Assembly: GCA_015345905.1 (NCBI GenBank)
Contig: JADDTR010000005.1
Coordinates: 1,054,001-1,118,000 of the forward strand
Direction: 5' to 3'
DNA: 64,000 nucleotides
DNA from: Aotearoamyces nothofagi
Lineage: Eukaryota > Ascomycota > Leotiomycetes > Leotiales > Tympanidaceae
In this document: positions 20,774-34,200 of the stretch, piece after piece
Position numbering within the stretch: position 1 is the stretch's first letter
Layout of the letters: every line of letters begins with the position of its first letter
Program-made: the position numbers and the translations under genes
The notes under the pieces: generated by a model
What the model was told of the DNA's origin: nothing
The model's input: the letters and a program-made list of their open reading frames with translations, nothing else
The model's database searches: none

Positions 20774-23700
20774 TCAATCGTCAAATGCAAACTCATCCTC
20801 ACTATCGTCCTGTTCAATTACAGCAGACTCGTCCATATCATCGATTTGCATGCTGTCATCTTCAGAGTCAATGTACACTGGTTTCTTCGACTTCGCGACA
20901 ACAGCGGCAGCGCGGGCAGGTCTCCTGGCAGCTGGCTTCGGGGCTGGCGAGTCAGCCATGTCGTCGTCATCTTCTTCGTCGTCATCACTAAAAGCCATCT
21001 TCTTTGCTGGCTTAACCTTCATTCTATCTTGCTTAGCAGCATATGCCTTTGCAGCTGGAGATAGCGCAGTAGGTTTGGTGGGTTGAGCAGATGATGTTTT
21101 CGCTGTAGTCTTCTTCGGAATAGGAGCCTTTTTCGGCTTGGGCGCTGCTTTCGTTGAGGTTTTGAGTACCGCTTTTGGAGCTGGAGGTTTCTTGGAAACG
21201 ATAGGGAGATCATCATCAGATAGAAAGCTATCAAGATTGTCGTTTATAGCAGGAGCAGCTTTATGCGGCGATGATCTAGCCAGCATCTCATAGTTCGTCT
21301 CGTCATCGTCAGAGATATCTACTATCTTGCTCTTTGGCTTTGTCTTGACTAGACTGGTACTGCTAGGAACCCTAACGCCAGCGCTGCTGTCAGGCCGTGA
21401 CATGGCGTATAAGGATACTCGGCCATTTGTAGCCGCCTTGTCGATAGAGTTATTGCCGATGCCTTTGACCATGGCACCGACATCTCCAAGCATTTTATCG
21501 TCGTCACTGCTACCCGACTCTTCATCGTCTACCAACCAATTCTTCGGCTTCGCGGCTGCTGCACGCTTTGTTCGTCCACTAGCTAGTTGCTCGCTGGGGG
21601 CACGAGATGTCTCAGCTGCTACAGCAGCAAAATCGTCATCAGACAGGCCTGATAATTCCTCCACGCCATCGGATCCAAATTGCCCTGGACGACGTTTCGG
21701 CTGAGGTGAGTTAAACAATTTCTTGAACTGTTCTGCCGATGACTTGGGTTGAACTTTGATGACACCTTTTGCGGGATTGGCCTTTCCAAGCTTCGTTGCA
21801 GCCTTGGGCACATATTCTTCATCCTTCTTGAGGCGTGATTGCGCCTTGCCATTCTTACCTGCGCCAATCTTGCGAGATACGCGACGACCCATACTACGGA
21901 TAGACTTCTTGATATCTATATCTTCCTTGAGGCGAGCGTTCCATACCTCAAGGAACTCGTCGAGGTCCCTACACCATAGGTCCTTCTCGCTAAGGGCTGT
22001 GAGTTCATCTAACTCAACTTTCTTGCCCATCATCTGTTGCTTCAGCTTATCAACACGCTCCTGGGTAAGAGACCATATAGGAAGCTATAAAACGTTAGTT
22101 TGAATGGTTAGATATAGAATGGAAGCAACGCACCCCCAATAGATAGTCATAATCTCTTGCTCCACCATCCTCATCAGCACCGATGGCGTCTTCATTTTCT
22201 ACGACATCATCTGTCTCCCCCTTCTTCTTGGCATCGCTTACTTTCGGGAAAGCCTCGTAGTTCTTGGCGCGGAGTTCAGCAACCAGCTTCGGCTTGGTCT
22301 TCTTGGAAACAACAAGCTTGTTATCAATAATCTCTGTAACAAACCTGGCCTGGTTGCTAAGTTTGCGATACTCCATACCATAAATCTTGACCCAGTGTTC
22401 CTATTCGGATTTAGCATCGGTTAATCCATACTATCCATAATCACAAACCTTTCTCTTCGTGTACATCTCCAGACGATGAACATAGAATTCCTCCAGGATT
22501 TCCTCAACTTTTTCATACTTTCGAATGCGCCCTTGGCTGTCAAATGCAACAAGATTAGAGGTCGCGATAGTCTTTTGAAGCTTGAATTTCTCTTCAAGAC
22601 CTTCTTCAAGTGCAGACTTCATGTGTTTGTCCTCCATCTGGATGACAAAGTGAACGCGATCGTGGTCGTTGAATTCCTTGTAATCCTTGATGAAAGATGG
22701 CACTTTCTCGGCCCTGATGATCTCTTCTAACCTCGCCTTAAAGTCATCCGTCCACACTCGAATTGGCAATTCCGTGATCTCGACCTCATTGCTGTCGGGC
22801 ACATGTCTGACAGATCCATTGAATTTGTATCTCTCTGGACCAGCTTCCTCGGGTGTGCCTGTCCAACCTCGGAACCATGGAGTCATAGTCTGAAATGGCT
22901 GCTCTTCATCACTATCGAGACGGCCCATTCGACGCTTCAGATTGTCGACAATATCCTGCGGGTGGTAGTTTGGGATAGAAGTGCTCCAACCCGTCCCAAT
23001 ACCATCAGCACCGTTGAGGAGGAGCATAGGTACGACAGGACAGTATACCTTTGGCTCAATCTTCCGGTCATCGTCAGTATTGTACTCGAGTTTCGGCTCA
23101 TCAAGCGGTGAAAAGATACGTCTAGCAAAAGGCGAAAGACGAGTATAAATGTAACGGGGGGAGGCAGAATCGCTACCACCAGCGAGACGACTACCAAAGT
23201 TGCCACTAGGTTCCAAAACATTTACGTTATTAGAGCCAACAAAGTCCTGAGCAAGGCCGATAATTGTCTGGTGCAGTGACTGTTCTCCGTGTTGATACGC
23301 TGTAAGCTCAGAACAATAACCAGCAAGTTCAACAACCTTAGTGTCCTTGATTAGGTTGCGATTGAGACAAGCAAAGAGCACCTTGCGCTGACCTGGCTTG
23401 AGGCCATCGATGACCGAAGGAATAGAACGCATATTGTCAGCCATACTGAAAAGTATCAGCTCCCGATTGACAAAATCATCATAGGTAATGTTCTTGGTTG
23501 TGTGATCGAGGAAAGTTCCGGGGATGAAATTGCCAAGCCATTGTTTACGAGCATCAGCCTTTTTCTTAGAGAATGCCAACTCAAACAGCTCTTCCTCCTC
23601 GTACTTCATGGGATTAAATTGCTTAAGATGGCTATCCAGGTCGTTGAAGTAAACTTGCGCGTCTTGCGTCGTGCTGGTACCCAAACCCTTGTAGTACTTA

Positions 23701-26050
23701 TGATGCCAATTGCGCTCGGCCTTGTGGTGTTCCTTCCACTCCTCATATTGTGGCATCGTGAAGAATGAGCGTGCATTCTCAAGCTTCTTTGGATTAGTGC
23801 CCTTCCACACTTTGACAATTGGAGTAATGAACTCTTGGAAGAAGTTTGGAATCTTTAACAAGCTAGGAAAGGTGACCTGAAGAAAGTTAATCAGTAATCC
23901 TTTTATGTGACTACCATCGTGATCCTGATCGGCCATGATCATGAGGTGGCCATAGCGAAGGCCCTTTGTGTCTGTATAAATTTGTTTGTGTTTCAGTCCG
24001 AGGAACTGCTTAATATTCTGAATCTCAGCGTTCTTGGAAATCTGGTCGATTGACGCGTCTCGAACGTTCAACAACTTTCCACGAAGAGGGAAGACTCCAA
24101 TGCGGTCCGGATCAAGAACCGCTCGGCCAGCTACAGCAAGACCTTTGGCGGAGTCGCCTTCGGTCAAAATGAGAGTACATTCATGACCTTGTCTTGTACC
24201 TGCCAAATTGGCATCAACAAGCTTAGGATTGCTCATTCGCGAACGTCTATTGCCGTCGCTCTTAGCCAATACTTGATCAGCTTTTTGTTGAGCAAAATGT
24301 AGAATATTCTCCACGGCCTCAGTCTTGGCAATTTTCTTAAGGAAGTCGTCTGTGACGATGCACTTGCTACCAAATTGGCTCACTTTCGTGGTCAATTGCT
24401 CTTTGGTTTGGGAAGTGAAAGCCGGGTTGACAATCAAGCAGTTCACAAATAAAAAGATGTGGTTCCGGATCTGGTTGATCTTCAGACTGGCGCCTTGCTT
24501 GTTCTTCTTTTTGACGACGTCCAAAAGCTTGGTGCAAATTTGGTCGGCAATATAGTTGACGTGTGTTCCCCCGGAGGTCGTGGCTATAGAGTTGACGAAT
24601 GAAACCTGATTGAAAGATCCATCAGACACGGCAAAGCCAACTTCCCAGCGTTGATGTGTCTCGCTATCGTCGACAATGACAGTGTTGTTGCTCGGAGGCT
24701 CTGCACCCTCGCCTACCCCTCGTTCTTTATTGATAGCTTTAGCGTACATCTCAATATACTTCTTGAAGTTGCTAATCTTGATCTTCGTGCCATTCAAATA
24801 AACGTTCACACCTTTGACGGTTCCAGACATATCATAAACACGACGCTTGACAAGGGCCTCAAAGTCATCATCCATGCCGTTCATGCCAAACTTCTGGAAG
24901 TCCGGAGTGAAAGTGATCCGTGTGAAATCTGCAGACTTGTTGGAGGTGATCTTAGCCTTCCCCATCTTGCTCATATTGTCTGTCCAAGTCTGTTTGTATC
25001 TCTTCCCCTGCTTATTATCTTGTGTCTCGAGAATGAATTCTGTACTATAAATATTACAAAGCTTGGCGCCATATCCATTTCGACCACCAGTAACCTTTGC
25101 CTCTTCGTCATCGTAATTTGAAGATGTAAGGAGGTGACCAAAGATCATCTCTGGAATGTAAATTTTTTCTTTCTACGGTATTTGTTAGCTGCAAAATCAA
25201 TAGCAAAAATGAGGACAACTTACATCATGAATCTCGACAGGTATACCTTTGCCGTCGTTCTCAACGCTAATTTCGCCCTTCGCACGGTCTACTGTGACCT
25301 TGATGCTTCTCATGCTTGGGTCTCTCTGCTTGTTATCCGCGGCATTGACCAAAACTTCGTCAAATATCTTGTACAGACCAGGCACAAAACTAACTTTCCG
25401 GGTCTCCATCTGCTCTGTCTCAGAGTTAAAGACCCACATCTGCTGCTCTGTGCGCTCAACTGAGCCAATATATGTATCCGGACGTTTAAGAATGTGTTCA
25501 AGTTGAGTGAGTTTCTGGTATTTGTCCGTAGCTCCCGATTTCTTCGGCTTCGGCTCTGATGGCCCGTCCAGGTTCATGCTCTCATTTTCGACGGGTTGAA
25601 GGGGCTTGCCGCCTGTTTTCTTTGGTACAGGCGCCTTCTTCTGCTTCTTGGCACTAGGCGGCGTGTTTGATAATAGGGAATCATCGTGCATTGAGTCTCG
25701 ATCTTCCACTGAGCTTTCATCGTCGCTATCAGCCTTAGGGCGCTTTTTAGAGATGGCCTTAAGCTTAAGGGTACTCTGGGCTGTATTTTTGGGGGCTGCT
25801 TTTGTGGTAGCAGCCTTTGGCGCAGACTTTTTCGGGGCAGCTTTGGCCTTTGCCTTCTTGAAGTCAAATTAGCATCGTTTTGGGGAGGAAACTATGCCAT
25901 GAGCAATTGAGCTGTACGATCCACCGATTGATAGAAAAGCATAGCTTGCAATGGAAAACGTACAGGCGCAGATATAGGAGAAAAATCATCTGAGTCTCCA
26001 TATTTGTCATAATCGTCAAGGCCTGAATCGTCCATGACCGAGGAGTCCAT
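20774..26050 (-). CDS. top2: DNA topoisomerase II
   Basis: Five exons: 26050-25964, 25856-25224, 25172-22449, 22400-22134 and 22084-20774, phases matching, 1673 residues. After an acidic/Lys-rich N-terminus (about 130 residues) come the GHKL ATPase motifs (LKRPDTYIGS; IFDEVLVNAADN; VENDGKGIPV; GGRNGYGAKL). The TOPRIM domain follows with TEGDSAKG (about 580) and MADQDHDGSHIKG (about 655-665). Then comes the breakage-reunion domain, with PRYIYTRLSP carrying the catalytic Tyr (about 914). The last 430 residues are a charged, disordered tail rich in Ala/Lys/Pro and Ser-Asp-Asp-Asp clusters, ending EDEFAFDD. The enzyme passes one DNA duplex through another to untangle chromosomes. A NAGNAG acceptor at the exon 2 start could add or drop one Lys. 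Confidence 0.97.
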
Positions 26051-28674
26051 TGTGAGCTGGCGTCTAGAGGCGTGTGCGCCGGGTCGAATGAAGAGAAAGT
26101 GATGAAGCCGGCGCTTAGTAGAGCCTCGTTAGTAATCGCAGCAATATGATCATCAAAGAGGAACTGTGGTAAGACGTAGATGGGTAGTAAAGTGGTCGCC
26201 GTTCTCGTTGCTTAGAGACTCGGCGTGTCTGAAGAGTCAGGTCAATAATAAACAAAGCGCGTCTCGCCTGGACGCAACCTAATCTTTATTTTATGCCTAA
26301 GGCCACAGTGATAGGCTTTCCCCAGGAATGAATTCAAATCTTATCGGGAGAGACGAGTTTGAGGAAGCAGGTACAACGATGGATAATCTTGTGGGCGTGT
26401 GCGGGTGCTTCTGGTTCGCGGCGGTTGCTGCAAACGGCCGTTGGCCCACGTTCCGGAAGTATCACAGAGTCTGAGAAGTTTCCGATGGGAAGGAATATCT
26501 TCCTATCCGGTTGCACAGATGTCTGAAACAGGAGCGGCTGTTAGAGGTATTCCAAATGAAAGCCATCCAGATACCACCATGGCTCTGCTGTCGCTGATAG
26601 CAATCTGAGAGTTGGAAACGGCCTGAAGTCTTGAAGTTGAAGTCCTGAAGTTGTAATCATCGGGTCTAATGATGCTCTAAGCACAGCAGCAAAGATCCAG
26701 GTAAGTAGCATTAACAGGCAAGGCAGTCCTCTTTTATTTACATGCTTTAGGCATTGTCTCATATATTATTATACTTATCCGATATTTAATGCCTCCTCCG
26801 AGTCTTCTCAAATGCAAGCCGCCCTCCATATTCGGTGCTTCGTGATGCAACATGAGGTTTCCACCCTATCACCATCTCTCGGGGAGTGCTCTACTCCCCT
26901 TCGTTTGTTCAAGTGTGAATTTGAGCGAATATGGTTGGGCTAGGCCAGCGGAGGGAGTAACAAGGGATGCGGATAACTGCATATAAATGCCGCTTTCTAC
27001 GTGTGGTCATTGACGACATTCCAGGAGACAACGACTCGAGCTTGAGCTGAAGTATCAGTGACAATAGATTGGTAGCAGTGGATGGCACGGAGCTTGAAGA
27101 GTTTGATACCCCTAGTTGTTTTGATTTATGTTTCAAGACGGTGTTTCATTCCTTTACAGCCGTTACTGTTTTCACTATATAATATTCAAATTTATCCGTT
27201 CTGCTTCATGGGAGCTGTCCAACACGCCTGTACTAGGTGACGTGCGAGGATTCTTCAAAGCAGACAATGCCAATGGCCAGTGATCTGTCACTATCCCGCT
27301 TACATGCAGGAATGTCGGTGGTGCGGTCCATGGTTTATGAGTGACAAATACCATCTCTACATGATTGACGGGAAGGGAGTGTTCTGGCAGGCTTCTCGAA
27401 GGCTCGTAGAAGCCCTTTGACCACGGGGAGGCCAGAAGTGTGCATCTTGCGGCTAGGTACATTGATAGACTGCAGAATGAGCAGCCAAGACGCCCAGCCA
27501 CTGTTTCCCAGACATTCCAGACAGCCATGCAGTTGCAGCACTCTGCAGTATGTTCTGAGCGGTGAGGATGACTGTCGAGCATAAGATGCCTATCCTAGGG
27601 GTATTGGAGGCCAAATGCCCACGTGCATCGAGTCAGGCAAATCGTCTGTAAAAAGTCACGCTGTCAACGATGAATTCTTTGTCCCTATGCCTAGTAATGC
27701 TGTGTTTCACGCAGCCACGCGGCAGCTAATGCTGTGACCCGTTACCCAGAGTCTCCAGCCAGCGTGCCTCCTGTCTCCTGTCATCGTCTTTCCTTCAGTA
27801 AAGCAAGCCGCCAGGCCGATGCAGCCTAAGAAAGGGATCTGTTGGTGTCAAACCAGCCTCTGGATCCTGGTGAGAGGGCCCCGGTGCATTCAAGCAGCCG
27901 GGACTTTCTTTCTCTGCTCGGGGTACATGCATCGCTGGAAATTGGTGAGACACCTTGCCTCGATAATCCTCTACAATACACGGAAGCATGGTTCGGTAGG
28001 TACTGCTGGCGCCGTGGCGACGGGCATGGGAGCAGAGCAGTTGGGAAGGAATATCGTTCTCTACGACGTTTCCATCATGGTTTTGTCAGCTCTGCCGTTT
28101 TGTCATGCCAGCCCGTTGTCCCGGAGGGCTCTAATCGGCGTGGAAGGAGTCTTTAAAGACACATCCAGCTCCGCGGCCCATTACTGAAAGACAAATTCTA
28201 GTATCCTATCTTTTCAGGGTCTGCAGTCTGCAGTCTGCATGAGCATTGCTGTTCAGTCTGCCCTCGATCTCAGAATAAGCGGTGGACATACAAACGGATA
28301 TCCATACTTCTACTGGTCGGATCCTAGACACGAGCGACAAAGAAACACCTTCCGCCCGAGAACACAACACGTAGAATCAGATCCAGCAGCTCTTACCTCC
28401 AGTAGTTTGCGACGCGCGGTGTTGTCGAAGATAACTTGGACGCTGGCTCGGACTCACTATTACTCAGTCTTTCATTGATATCCCAGAGTCGTGGTCTTCA
28501 GCAGGCCGGGTGGCTTGTTTGCCGCATCATCAATATCTACCCTCGCTCTCCCCACAACATTTCCTCAGTTTTTTTGACTGAGTCATCGCCAAGGTCGCCG
28601 ATAACTGTGATAGAAGGTGGCCTTATTGACTCTGTAGAGGTTCAAGTAGTGCGGGCCCGCCATTGCTCACCGCT
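26051..28674. other. Long divergent intergenic region (top2 / APSES gene)
   Basis: About 2.6 kb separating two divergently transcribed genes. Several frames above 60 codons exist (for example 27175-27582 minus, 27819-28187 plus), but none has motif, composition or splice support. Sequence just upstream of 28675 contains several short upstream ATG frames. It likely holds both promoters and a long 5' leader for the 28675 gene. Confidence 0.5.
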
Positions 28675-30350
28675 ATGCTATCTGTAGCCTCTCTCCTCAA
28701 CCCTGTCTCGTCAGAGCCTCGAATCTCTCGGCCGCCATCAAGTCCTTGCCCTTCGCATTGCACAACTTCTTCAGCCTACGGTACCCCGCCACTCTCTTCC
28801 CGGCCCTTTCTCAAGAAGCAGAAGATGGCCAAAGATGGCGCCGTCTTCGCCAAGGGGAAGATCAAGGGCGAGGTTAACTTCCCACCATTTGAGAATCTCA
28901 ATGAGGAGTCTCTGCGAGAGGTTAAGAAATATCAAGTCTACCCAATGGGCACAATTGAGGATTACTGTCGCCATATACCTTACAATAGCGAAAAGAAGAG
29001 CTTCTTGGAGAAAACGGGCAGAGAGAGCTTCGAGGGTATGTAAATATGCCATGAACACTGACTCCTTAGCTAATGCCGAGCCAAAGTCTTCCAGTACGTC
29101 TTCAAGGTTCCTGGCGATGAAAAGGATTACACTGTGATGTGGGACTATAACGTGGGGCTTGTTCGAATAACGCCATTCTTCAAATGCTGCAAATACTCTA
29201 AGGTCCGTAAAAAATCACCACAATGAAGCTTGTTCGCAATTGACAGAGTCTCATAGACTACACCAGCGAAAATGCTGAACTTGAACCCGGGCCTTAAAGA
29301 GATCACTCACAGCATCACTGGCGGAGCACTAGCAGCACAAGGTTAGCTAATGCACTCCCAGACGAATCGTTCATATCCAGCATTCATTAACCATGGCCAG
29401 GTTACTGGATGCCATACTCTTGCGCCTTCGCCGTCTGTGCGACCTTTTGTGCTCACATATCTGGCGCTCTAATTCCCATTTTCGGGCCCGACTTCCCATC
29501 TCAATGTGTCCCAACAAGTAGCACAGCCTATGGCCGCATGGTAATCAACAGTTACATAATAAAGTCCTCGGCCGAAGAAGCCTATGGCTTTCGAACTCAG
29601 TACTCTGGTTCCACCTCCCCGTCCCCTATAACATCATTTCCCACTCCAAGCACTACGAAATTTGACAGCGTCAGTCCCCGCGATGATACACCAGAGCGCT
29701 ATCCCATGACACAAACCCCACCTATTGGAAAACGTCTGAGAATGAAGCGTACATTCGCAAATGAAAGCATGTACGCCGACAGTGACGCTAGTGAAACAAG
29801 CATCAGCAGTACCGATCGAGACCAATACTTATGCTTACCTTTGACACCATCATCTTCGTCATCCGTGCTTGGAAACAGAGGCTGGAAAGCCCTGAATTCT
29901 GCTACATCTACGCCTCGCAGCGATTTTGTTGAACGTGTCAACGAGAATCCGCACAAACACAAGACTGCAGCCTCATATACGGCTAGCCCGTGGCTTAGCG
30001 CAATCCCTCGCTCGGGAGGAGGTGGAAACGAAGTCTCTGTTTGGCGCAACAATAACATAAAGCGACGTGCCCCTGAAGCCGATCTTGCGGATGAGGAGTA
30101 TGATGGTGAAGAGAGTGCCAGTGGAAGCGGTAGTGACAGGTCAAAGGGCAGCGGAAAAGATGATCAAGATGGAAATGGCGGGATGGAGAAGAAAGCCGCC
30201 TGGCTCTTGATGAAGTTAAGCGTGAGGGATGGAGAGTCCAACGTGATTGATAAAGGCAGTGTTGAAAACGCGAAGGCAAAGGATATCGATGACAAAAAAG
30301 GAGAGTTCGAAGGACCACGGGTCAAGAGAAGAAGAGCAACATTGTTGTAG
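28675..30350 (+). CDS. APSES/KilA-N DNA-binding protein, Xbp1/Bqt4 type
   Basis: Four exons: 28675-29035, 29087-29202, 29257-29341 and 29401-30350; phases match, 503 residues. The DNA-binding core spans three short exons and reads [80 protein letters not shown] and [20 protein letters not shown], the pattern of fungal Xbp1/Bqt4-like APSES proteins. After about residue 210 the chain is Ser/Thr-rich and probably disordered, with a basic end ([10 protein letters not shown]). I see no ankyrin repeats (so not Swi4/Mbp1) and no C-terminal membrane span (unlike fission-yeast Bqt4), which favours a soluble Xbp1-like regulator. One acceptor (CCAAAG) is unusual, but it is required by the conserved frame. 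Confidence 0.88.
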
Positions 30351-31244
30351 GTATATATGGCAGTGCATATGGGCTGGCTTACGAGATGGACGGAGCATTG
30401 GTTTCAGGGATCTGAAAATAGGAGATTGCATGACACTGTTGACGACGCGATGATCTTGCATGTTGGCTTTCTGTTTCCCGGCGCTTTTATTTTTCGCTCT
30501 GCTTTTGGGAGTCAACCGATGCTAAAAGCTACATAAATCCGTACGAATAGTTTCCATCTCAATTCAAAGTCACTGCTTAGCTTACCTCTGACCAATTCCC
30601 GTGAATCCTTCCATGGCGTACCCCATCCACGTTCCCGCCATCAGCAGCCCTCGAACGATTCGCGCCGAAATATCCCTCGGTCGATCAATCAAAATCTTCC
30701 CATAGAATTCTCATAGACGCACGTCTGCATCTATCCATGTTCAGAAAATAGCACGCTACTATCCTATCTAGTAACAGTTCTCGCAGACTCATTCTCGTCA
30801 TCGCACTAGGTGGTCAATTTTGACGATCAAACTTTTCCAGGTTTCTGTCGATTTGACAATCTGTAGCTATGGCAATAATCTTCAGATGATGATTATTGTG
30901 GCAATTGCATTTCTTACCGTTGTTCAGTACAGCATACTACTCGTTCTTAGTTTGCCTTGGGCGGTCCGTTGTTTGCGACGAGTATTCTGTTACTCGTCTC
31001 ATATCAATGTAGGCAACACATCACTTTGGCAAATTCAATCCAATCTAATCAAAGTGCTCATGCACATTTAAATAGCTAAATTTAGATATAGAATAATGTC
31101 TTAAATTCATTTCGTATCCTGCACGATTGATTACGCCTATGTATGAGCCGCATACAGTAAATAATGCCTTTTACTCCATCCCAAAACTGAATATGCCAAT
31201 GCTAACAAAGATTCTATACAAGGAAAGTAATAGTAAAACTCCAT
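30351..31244. other. Convergent intergenic gap
   Basis: About 0.9 kb between the 3' ends of the APSES gene and INCENP; increasingly AT-rich toward 31100. No supported gene. Confidence 0.55.
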
Positions 31245-34200
31245 CTAACTCAATCCATAGCTCCATCCACCTTCTCTACGAAGCCTCTCCCTGGCAACTA
31301 AGTCCCTCTGCACTTCTTCTTCAGTCAATCTGTCACTGCCACTCCAGTTTGCACTGCTTGTTCTAGCCCTAAAGCGTCCCCATCTTTCCTTATTCCGGAA
31401 TACTTCCTCCATTTTTAGTTCACCAGGTGGCCCAAAGACAGAAGCTGGATCTTTTCCTTCTTGTGCTATAATCCCAGCGGCCAGGTTTGGACTGTTTGCC
31501 CAATCTGGCACAGGAAATTCTGTACCACCATCATCACAATCCTCGTCTTCCGAGTCTGTGTGAATTTCAGGAAGGTCAATATTTTCGCCGTTCTGATAGC
31601 GTGGAGATGACTTGGCAGAAGGCTTAGATGTTGACTTGCCGCTTGGGTTGGCGGGCCCAGCTGGCCGGGCAGGCGTCTTGTGAGATGGTCCAGCTGCGTG
31701 AGCTGGGTTTGGTGCGAATGTGATAGGGGCCTTGGAATTTTGTACCATATCCATAGGATGTACCGGTTTTGATTGATGCATATGTTGAGGACCAGCATGT
31801 GGTGCCTTATATGCCATACCATGTGGTTGCTGTGGGGCACTCGTGTATCCACTAGGGAATAGAGACTTCATGGGACCATCCTAAACGATATTTAGTCACG
31901 GTGATGTAATAAGTAACAGGGTCATGGCATACCTTTTGACGAATACTTGATTGTCGGATTGGAGGTGCCATTGGACCTCTGGGCTGTGAAGCTTCAATAA
32001 TGTCGTCGTCTTGCTCCTCACCTGTCCTTCTACGCTTGTTATCACTTTGCTGATACGCTGGGCCACTTCTCTGGAGAGGACGAGATTGTGCTTCTTCACC
32101 AGGTAAGGGTCTCTTCGGCGGGGCTTTCGTCATGTTCTGAAGCGTGCCCACTTGGCGAGAGTCCTCTTGTGTTCGGTGGATGGCAGAATTCATTCGATAT
32201 AATGACTTATTCTGGCCGAGGTCCACTCGTTGCGAAGGTACAGCGGGTAACGGCTTATCGTGTGCAAGAGCATGCTCGAAACCAGCAGTAGGATTTGGGC
32301 GCGCCGGTGGGGGTGGAGGCCGGTCTTGCTTCGCCCTCTCTAATTGCTGCTTCTTTTCAAGAGCTCGTTGGGCATTTTTCTTTGCATCAATCTGGTTAGC
32401 TAACTCCTGTTTAGCTTCACGTTTGCGTTGTGCTTCACGATCATCCTTCACCAGAGCAATTAGCTGATCAATCTACAAAAAAAATTGGGGACATTAAATA
32501 TACCTGCTCCTTTTTCCTAGCTGCAGCTTCCAGGGCTTTCACTTTAGTGGTACTAGATGACACAACGCTTCTCATACTTTCTGTGGAGGGCTTTGGTTGG
32601 ACAGTCCTGCCAGCCTGTTTGCTCCTCAGCGGAGCCTGACTTGCCGATGGAGCAGTTGGTTGAAGCGAGTCTACAAGAGATGCTGACAGGTCTTTGTTTG
32701 ATGGCTGGAATGGGCGTGAACCTGTGTTCACACGAATAACGACTGGTGCCTGCTTTGCTTTGGGCAAAGGTTCTTTAGCAGGCTTTATTGGTCGCTTGGC
32801 CTGTTCCTTCGGCTTTCCAATTTGTGAGGCTGTCAATGGACGAGTATTCGGAGGAGGCATTGCGGTCGCAGCATCGGTCATCTCTACGTTACCGTCTGTA
32901 TGAACGACCGAGCCGGCGGCTGCCACCGCCCTTCCTTCAGCCTCTAATTGTCCTTTCGTCTTTCGAGGGCTACTTCTTGTTACCCTCGCAGGTGGAGCTT
33001 GGGTTGCTTTGGTCTGCCTCTCTTGCTCTTTCTGCGCCTCAATTTGTCTCTCCATCGCCGCTACTCGTTCTCGCTCTTGCTGGCTGAATATTCGGGCCTT
33101 TTCTGCTTCCTTCTCGCGCTCCTTTTCTAGTTTATCAAGTTGGGCTGCCATCGCTTGTGCTTCTTTGGCCTCCTTTTCCTTCGCCTTGCGGATACCAGCT
33201 TGTTTCAAAGGACTGTCTGGTCGAACCAGACTTTGGTTGCTCGCTTGCGAATGAAGAGATGGGTATAAAGTGGCATTATTTGTCGATTGAGGCTGGAAAA
33301 CTTCCTCAACTGAAGGTCCGTCACAGTTGCCCATCCTCATTGGTGGTGGGGGCAGCGTTGAAGCCATAGCTCCAGCGCTAGCAGCTGCACTACTCGCAAA
33401 AAGACCTTTCGAGGTTTTCAGAATTGAGGAGAGCTTGTCTTTTGCAGCCTTCAATGGGCTATCGCGGTAGCTTCTAGAGGGAGATTTAGAAGGGGTCCCA
33501 GATTGCATATTGTTCATCATAGCGGCACTAAGATTCGGGTTAGAAACGGAGATGCCCTTTTTCAGGCCTACTTCTGGGGATGCCTCATCCTTCTTCGGAG
33601 AGCCAATGATGGAAGCGGATATGGATTTGGTAAGTCCCAGGTACCCAGTAGTCTTTTCAGGAATGGTGGGATCATGCGGTCGAGACTGGTGCTTGTCCTC
33701 CTGGGCTCGTGTCTTGGGAATATCGAAATCTCGTTCGCTGATGGTACCTTTACGATGTACGCCTTCCATCACATCTGTCGAGTGCCCCTTCCCTAAAACC
33801 GGTCGTGGACTAAAGACAGAAGTAGCAGCCACAGTAGGTGGACCAATCCACGAGTCCTCTTCATCATCAGGAAATGCTCCAGGTGCAACGAATGGGCGTT
33901 CTACGCGTGTAGGTGACGGTGTAGGGCGGGATTCTTGTGGTAATACAGGATATATAGCCTGAGAGGAAATAGCTGCAATGTTCGGTATAGACTTCGATGG
34001 ACGTGGTGCGGTTGATTGAGACTGACCAAGCATGCTTATTTGATCCTGGAGACGTTGTGTGTATGTTTTGTTGTGGATTTGCCTTGTCTTTGACTCATCA
34101 GTCAGTCCAAGCCTATCCGGTGCATCGATATCCATCTTGTCGTCATCCTGCTCTTCGTCTCTCCGAACATTTCCTAAGCTCTTTCCCGCTGTATTTCTAC

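Noticed and set aside
27175-27582. 135-codon minus-strand frame in the top2/APSES gap
   Set aside because: No recognisable domain, unusual Cys/Trp composition and no supporting exon on either side.
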